Shown here: one piece after another, positions 48,739 through 52,218 of the stretch
How the letters are laid out: each line of letters begins with the position of its first letter
Position numbering within the stretch: position 1 is the stretch's first letter
Source of the DNA: an uncultured Blautia sp.
GTDB lineage: Bacteria > Bacillota > Clostridia > Lachnospirales > Lachnospiraceae
Assembly: GCA_938028845.1 (NCBI GenBank)
Contig: CALIZJ010000321.1
Coordinates: 1 to 52,218 of the forward strand
Direction: 5' to 3'
DNA: 52,218 bases
Program-made: the position numbers and the translations under genes
The notes under the pieces: generated by a model
Seen by the model: the letters and a program-made list of their open reading frames with translations, nothing else
Databases searched by the model: none
Told to the model about the DNA's origin: nothing

Positions 48739-49566
48739 ATGAAAGCCTTGTGTGAAGTATGTATGCATAAATGCCTTCTTGCTCCTGGACAATACGGGAT
48801 CTGCCGGGCAAGATGCAATGAAGGAGGGAAAGTGGTAAGTAAAAATTATGGGCTTCTGACTTCTCTTGCCCTGGATCCCATTGAAAAGAAGCCGTTAAAA
48901 ATATTTGCTCCGGGGAGCCTGATACTTTCGGCGGGAAGCTTTGGCTGTAATCTTCGCTGCCCTTTCTGTCAGAATCATGAAATATCCATGGTACGGTACG
49001 AGAAAGAAGACCTTCGCTATGTTTCCCCAAAAGAATTGACAGAACTGGCGGGACAGTACCAAAACCGGGGAAATATAGGCATTGCTTTTACTTACAACGA
49101 ACCGCTGGTGGGCTATGAATATGTGAGAGATACAGCGAAGCTGGTTAAAAAAACAGGGATGAAAACTGTGCTGGTTACCAATGGATCCGCTGCTCTTTGG
49201 GTACTTGAAGAGCTTTTGCCTTATATAGACGCTATGAATATTGACCTTAAAGGGTTTCGGGCTGAGTATTATAAAAAGCTGGGAGGGGATTTAAAAACTG
49301 TACAGGATTTTATCCGGCATGCAGCAGGCCATTGTCATATTGAGCTTACCACTCTCATTATTCCGGGAGAAAATGACAGCCAAGAGGAGATGGAAGAAGA
49401 GGCGCAATGGATTGCAGCTATAAACCCCTCCATTCCCCTTCATGTCACCCGTTTCTTTCCGCGTTATCATATGCAGCAGACAAAGGCAACGCTGGTGGAA
49501 ACGGTGTACAGCCTTGCCGGGACTGCAAAAAAGTATCTGAAGCATGTATTTGTGGGGAATTGTTGA
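48739..49566 (+). CDS. amrS: AmmeMemoRadiSam system radical SAM enzyme
   Basis: A 275-residue radical SAM protein. The iron-sulfur motif C-x3-C-x2-C is in GCNLRCPFCQNHEIS (about residues 74-84), followed by FTYNEPLVGYEYVRD, KTVLVTNGSA and NIDLKGFRAEYYKKLGG typical of the pyruvate-formate-lyase-activating-like class. An extra cysteine cluster precedes it (CEVCMHKCLLAPGQYGICRARC). It forms a two-gene operon with the MEMO/AMMECR1 fusion. ATG at 48739 follows AAAGGCGGGTG. The operon's substrate is not known. Confidence 0.93.
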   Translation: MKALCEVCMHKCLLAPGQYGICRARCNEGGKVVSKNYGLLTSLALDPIEKKPLKIFAPGSLILSAGSFGCNLRCPFCQNHEISMVRYEKEDLRYVSPKELTELAGQYQNRGNIGIAFTYNEPLVGYEYVRDTAKLVKKTGMKTVLVTNGSAALWVLEELLPYIDAMNIDLKGFRAEYYKKLGGDLKTVQDFIRHAAGHCHIELTTLIIPGENDSQEEMEEEAQWIAAINPSIPLHVTRFFPRYHMQQTKATLVETVYSLAGTAKKYLKHVFVGNC

Positions 49567-49619
49567 ATAAGGGATACGTTATTTGCTATATCAGAACCAT
49601 GTACTCGCTGTGTGAATAA

Positions 49620-49690
49620 AGGCCAATGGGATTCCATAAGAAATTAGGCTTTACGAAGGAAAGCTTTTATGTGAATAATAAGAAACATAC
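49620..49690 (+). pseudogene. fragment of a GNAT-type acetyltransferase
   Basis: An open stretch reads GFHKKLGFTKESFYV, close to the C-terminal end of GNAT acetyltransferases (GFYEKLGF-type motif), with an in-frame stop TAA just before it and no upstream body of the gene. It fills part of the 177-nt gap between amrS and the next gene. Confidence 0.4.
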
Positions 49691-49743
49691 TGTAAGGCAA
49701 AGCAGGGCGCGGTCTGCAGAAGAAGGAAAATGGGGGACATGGC

Positions 49744-50358
49744 ATGTCGAAAACAAAAGATGAAAAGAAATTGGGGAAAGAAAAGGAAAGTATGGAGCAG
49801 CAGTTTGATTCTCCGGAGCTTTTTATGAATGATCTGCAAAAACAGGGAATTTTAAGATTAACCGTACAGATAGAACAATTGCAGAGTAAAAGAAAGGAGG
49901 AGTTTTTTTCCAGTCTGTCAGAAGTGATGGATCTTTTGTGGGAAACTCTTCTTTTATTCCAAAATTTTGTTTTTTATACTGCGCAGAAGCTGGATTTTGT
50001 CTACCGGATCAGGGGAAATGAAATGTTTATCAGCAGAAAGGGAAAATCTATCACCCGGTCTACGGTAAATGTAGCATTCCAGAAAGCTCTGGAACTTAAG
50101 AAAAACGGAGTTCCTGTTTCCGGCCCTAAGAAGCTGGGATGCTTCGGCGCCAGTTACCTTTATCCTGTGTTTATACATCTTGGGATAATCGAAGCTGCGG
50201 ATAAATTGCCTGTCAAATCCGAAACACGGACTTGCTGCTTGGTCCCGGGTCAGTATGACTTAAAAGATTATTTGGATTCAAAGGGTGAACCTTTAATGCA
50301 AAATTGCACCGCTGCTCGCCAGGTTAAGTCCGGCAGCAAAGAGGAAGGATCCGGCTGA
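49744..50358 (+). CDS. hypothetical protein, 204 aa
   Basis: No family recognised. A charged Lys/Glu-rich N-terminus (residues 1-30) precedes a helical part (LTVQIEQLQSKRKEEFFSSLSEVMDLLWETLLLFQNFVFYTAQKL), then VYRIRGNEMFISRKGKSITRSTVNVAFQKALEL, which has the look of a helix-turn-helix with a basic recognition helix, and GPKKLGCFGASYLYPVFIHLGII. No signal peptide. It might be a DNA-binding protein, but this is only a pattern. The ATG at 49744 follows GGGGGACATGGC, a moderate ribosome site. Confidence 0.65.
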   Translation: MSKTKDEKKLGKEKESMEQQFDSPELFMNDLQKQGILRLTVQIEQLQSKRKEEFFSSLSEVMDLLWETLLLFQNFVFYTAQKLDFVYRIRGNEMFISRKGKSITRSTVNVAFQKALELKKNGVPVSGPKKLGCFGASYLYPVFIHLGIIEAADKLPVKSETRTCCLVPGQYDLKDYLDSKGEPLMQNCTAARQVKSGSKEEGSG

Positions 50359-50498
50359 ATAAATGGCAGGTCTTCGCTCGGATGCTATGTATATCGGAGA
50401 TTACAGATTTTCTGACGATAATGCTATACTGTTAAAAAAGAAAAAGATTTATTAAGCTATACATGCATTTTCTGAAAAAATAGAGAGGAGGGCGCTCT

Positions 50499-51248
50499 AT
50501 GAAAAACAAGAAAAAGTTTTTTGCCACGAAAGTATTTGTCATTGCAGTACTGGGAGGAATCTTAACATTTGGAACCTGGACAACGGAAGCGAAAGCAGCG
50601 ATTACTGACGGGAAGGTTCTTGTGTCCGGACTGGACCGGTCTGCGGACTATTATATCCTTCCGGATTCTGACAGAAAAGAGATTTCCTATGAGACAATGT
50701 ACGGATTGACCGAACCGCAGAAGCAGATGGCTATTAATGAAATTTATGCCAGAAGAGGACGGAAATTCGTCATAACAGAGATTCAGGATTATTTTAATGA
50801 GAAATCCTGGTATAAGGGAACAGTGGAAGCTGAGGATTTCGATGAAAAAGTGTTTAATGATTATGAAAACCGCAATATCGCCAAGCTGCTGGAAACCATG
50901 GATGAGACGGATGCCACGGAAACAATTTATACGGATTTTGCAGGGGCCTATTCCTATGTGGACAGAGAACGGACAGTGGAGCTGAGTGTAAGTCTATATA
51001 CAGATGTGTCCTGTGAAAATGCCTATTCCGGACAGGAGTGCGGTACAGTGGAGGTATCCGTATACTATACAGACGGAAGCATGGCGTATCTGCGTGGATA
51101 TCTTCAGAAAGACTCGGGAAATGGATACCGCTTTACGGGAACCAATCTTTCCGGAGCTTATATGACAGTCTCTTCGGGAACTGTGACGGTAAGCGGAATA
51201 GAAAGTATCAGCGGAACCTATACGAAGGTGGAAAGTTATGAGAGCTGA
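50499..51248 (+). CDS. secreted YARHG-domain protein
   Basis: A 249-residue exported protein. A signal peptide covers residues 1-33 (KNKKKFFATKVFVIAVLGGILTFGTWTTEAKAA). The YARHG domain is INEIYARRGRKFVI...YFNEKSWYKGTVEAEDF (about residues 85-120, here YARRG), a short extracellular domain of unknown role common in Clostridia. The C-terminal half (YSYVDRERTVELSVSLYTDVSC...) is beta-rich. AGGAGG stands 10 nt before the ATG. It ends at a strong terminator. Confidence 0.85.
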   Translation: MKNKKKFFATKVFVIAVLGGILTFGTWTTEAKAAITDGKVLVSGLDRSADYYILPDSDRKEISYETMYGLTEPQKQMAINEIYARRGRKFVITEIQDYFNEKSWYKGTVEAEDFDEKVFNDYENRNIAKLLETMDETDATETIYTDFAGAYSYVDRERTVELSVSLYTDVSCENAYSGQECGTVEVSVYYTDGSMAYLRGYLQKDSGNGYRFTGTNLSGAYMTVSSGTVTVSGIESISGTYTKVESYES

Positions 51249-51296
51249 AGACAGATAACAGGGTTTTATAAAAACAGAAAAAAGCTGGATGAGAAA

Positions 51297-51362
51297 AAAC
51301 AGATAGGAAACAAGAAACCGCCTGTTTTACTGCAGGGGGAATTGTTTCCTATCTGTTTTTTT
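51297..51362. terminator. bidirectional terminator
   Basis: AACAGATAGGAAACAA (51298-51313) pairs with TTGTTTCCTATCTGTT (51342-51357), followed by TTTTT; A-run upstream gives the same on the minus strand. Confidence 0.92.
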
Positions 51363-51389
51363 ACCGGATCAGTGAAGCGTCTATTTGGC

Positions 51390-51584
51390 TTATTCCGGCT
51401 TTTTCTCCACCTTAGGAGAGTCAAGCTGCTGATGTTCAAAAACGTATCCGCATTCGCAGGGAGTATCCTCTGTGATCCTTCCTCTCAATGTAAAAACTTC
51501 TACGGTCCTGCCGCATTTCGGACAAACCATGTCCTCTGGTTCCGGTGTTCTGAATTTGCTTTCGCATCCATCTAATACTGCCAT
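51390..51584 (-). CDS. small zinc-ribbon protein, 64 aa
   Basis: A 64-residue protein with C-x2-C (VCPKCGRTVEVF) and C-x-C (PCECGYVF) pairs about 20 residues apart, the pattern of a small zinc ribbon. No signal peptide. The family is not named with confidence. ATG at 51584 has GGAGG 7 nt upstream. It converges on the YARHG gene through the shared terminator. Confidence 0.75.
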   Translation of the reverse strand: MAVLDGCESKFRTPEPEDMVCPKCGRTVEVFTLRGRITEDTPCECGYVFEHQQLDSPKVEKKPE

Positions 51585-51715
51585 AGGATTACCTCCGTTT
51601 CAGAAAAAATATTCATGTGTACTTCTCTATTATACCTGTGTTGACAGAAAATAGCAATCAGAGAATAAGAGAAACAGTTATTTTTGGAATGGAATTGAGT
51701 ATTCTTAGAAAATGA

Positions 51716-51745
51716 TTGACGCAGACAGAGAGGTGCCGTTAAAAT
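51716..51745 (+). promoter_or_regulatory. promoter of the CAP-domain gene
   Basis: TTGACG (51716-51721) and TAAAAT (51740-51745) are separated by 18 nt. Confidence 0.6.
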
Positions 51746-51775
51746 GAAAGTATGAAAACATCAGGAGGAATGAAA

Positions 51776-52218
51776 ATGAAGAGGTTTATGACAAAATTGT
51801 GCCTGACATTTTTTGCCGCTATGCTGGTATTGGCAGCAGGGGCGGGAGTAATCTGGGCGGACAGTACCACAGATGTGAAAATAAGCGTGCGCTATGGGCA
51901 GAGCGAAGCCCGTGACATGCTGAAGCTGGTCAATGCTTTCCGGGCAGGAAAGGAAGCCTGGGTGTGGAATCCAGATAACCAGACAAAAACAGTCTATAAA
52001 AATCTGAAGCCCCTCACCTACGACTATGAACTGGAAAAAACAGCAATGCTAAGAGCAGCGGAGATCGCCCTTTATTATGGCCACAACAGGCCGAATGGAA
52101 CACTGTGTTTTACCGCATTTGAGGGCAGCTATTATGCCCTGGCGGAAAATATAGCGGCAGGGTATCCGTCCGGTGAAAGCGTGTTTGAAGGATGGAAGGA
52201 GACCAATGAAAATTATGC
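51776..52218 (+). CDS. secreted CAP/SCP-domain protein, 3'-truncated
   Basis: The frame runs off the window. A signal peptide (MKRFMTKLCLTFFAAMLVLAAGAGVIWA) is followed by a CAP (SCP/PR-1) domain: SEARDMLKLVNAFRAGKEAW, LTYDYELEKTAMLRAAEIALYYGHNRPNGT and ALAENIAAG, the usual H...E core of the fold. Bacterial CAP proteins are secreted and mostly of unknown activity. ATG at 51776 is preferred to 51770, which touches the AGGAGG ribosome site. Confidence 0.85.
   Translation, partial: MKRFMTKLCLTFFAAMLVLAAGAGVIWADSTTDVKISVRYGQSEARDMLKLVNAFRAGKEAWVWNPDNQTKTVYKNLKPLTYDYELEKTAMLRAAEIALYYGHNRPNGTLCFTAFEGSYYALAENIAAGYPSGESVFEGWKETNENY

Noticed and set aside
1..52218. CRISPR arrays, rRNA genes, intact insertion sequences or prophage genes
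   Set aside because: No regularly spaced repeats, no rRNA signatures, no transposase with terminal repeats; the Rpn-like protein lacks flanking inverted repeats.

Overview
The window reads as chromosomal DNA of a low-to-mid GC, Gram-positive, anaerobic, spore-forming-lineage Clostridium, most likely a Lachnospiraceae gut commensal (Blautia / Mediterraneibacter / Dorea type). The reasons are AAGGAGG ribosome sites and sigma-A promoters throughout, SpoVG, DnaD with a zinc-finger DnaC/DnaI loader, paired GlgC/GlgD, class II GalT, the Feo/DUF3793/flavodoxin iron genes and an AmmeMemoRadiSam pair. There are no rRNA genes, no CRISPR array and no intact insertion sequence. One tRNA gene (Pro, CGG) is present. 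Both ends cut a gene.

Layout. 1-2.5 kb: end of a beta-CASP metallo-beta-lactamase RNA-processing type enzyme, a small TSCPD protein on the minus strand, and MTA/SAH nucleosidase. 2.6-6.6 kb: a small hypothetical, a SAM methyltransferase and an 816-residue membrane-anchored protein of unknown function. 6.6-9.5 kb: Leloir genes galK and galT separated by a structured spacer. 9.8-12.3 kb: a secreted protein with six beta-grasp type repeats and an SGNH hydrolase domain. 12.4-20.3 kb: a large iron island (Fur-like regulator, DtxR regulator, feoA, feoB, a FeoB-associated/HMA fusion, a 26-residue membrane peptide, a DUF6110 protein, a P1B-type ATPase with an SCA motif, DUF3793, flavodoxin). 20.4-28.7 kb: UvrD-type helicase, GNAT acetyltransferase, acidic hypothetical, asnS, and an SbcD/SbcC-like pair (YhaO/YhaN type). 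28.7-33.7 kb, minus strand: murC, a DnaA-box cluster, then dnaD, dnaC-like loader and a long-form PRPP synthetase. 34-38.4 kb: glgC-glgD, spoVG and a secreted coiled-coil/3D-domain protein. 38.4-42.7 kb: an orphan PduB-like microcompartment shell protein, a serine hydrolase, an Rpn-like nuclease, a long gene-free stretch and an internally deleted LacI regulator. 42.7-52.2 kb: ACT-domain protein, tRNA-Pro, Fe-S aldo/keto reductase, 5'-nucleotidase, MEMO/AMMECR1 fusion with its radical SAM partner, and small secreted or unknown proteins ending in a truncated CAP-domain protein.

The most interesting system is the iron island. DUF6110 plus an SCA-type P1B ATPase resembles the FezA/FezB pair that builds ferrosomes (membrane-bound iron-phosphate granules) in Clostridioides difficile. 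Here it is embedded with the Fe(II) importer FeoAB, two metalloregulators and iron-sparing flavodoxin. A shared inverted repeat, TTAG-N6-CTAA (DtxR-like), lies before the Fur-like gene, feoA, feoB (twice) and DUF3793, with a weaker copy before the ferrosome-like genes. This suggests one regulon for uptake, storage and sparing of iron. Other signals worth checking are the DnaA-box cluster upstream of dnaD, and a nearly identical 43-bp palindrome/leader module placed before both the flavodoxin and the Fe-S aldo/keto reductase 24 kb away.
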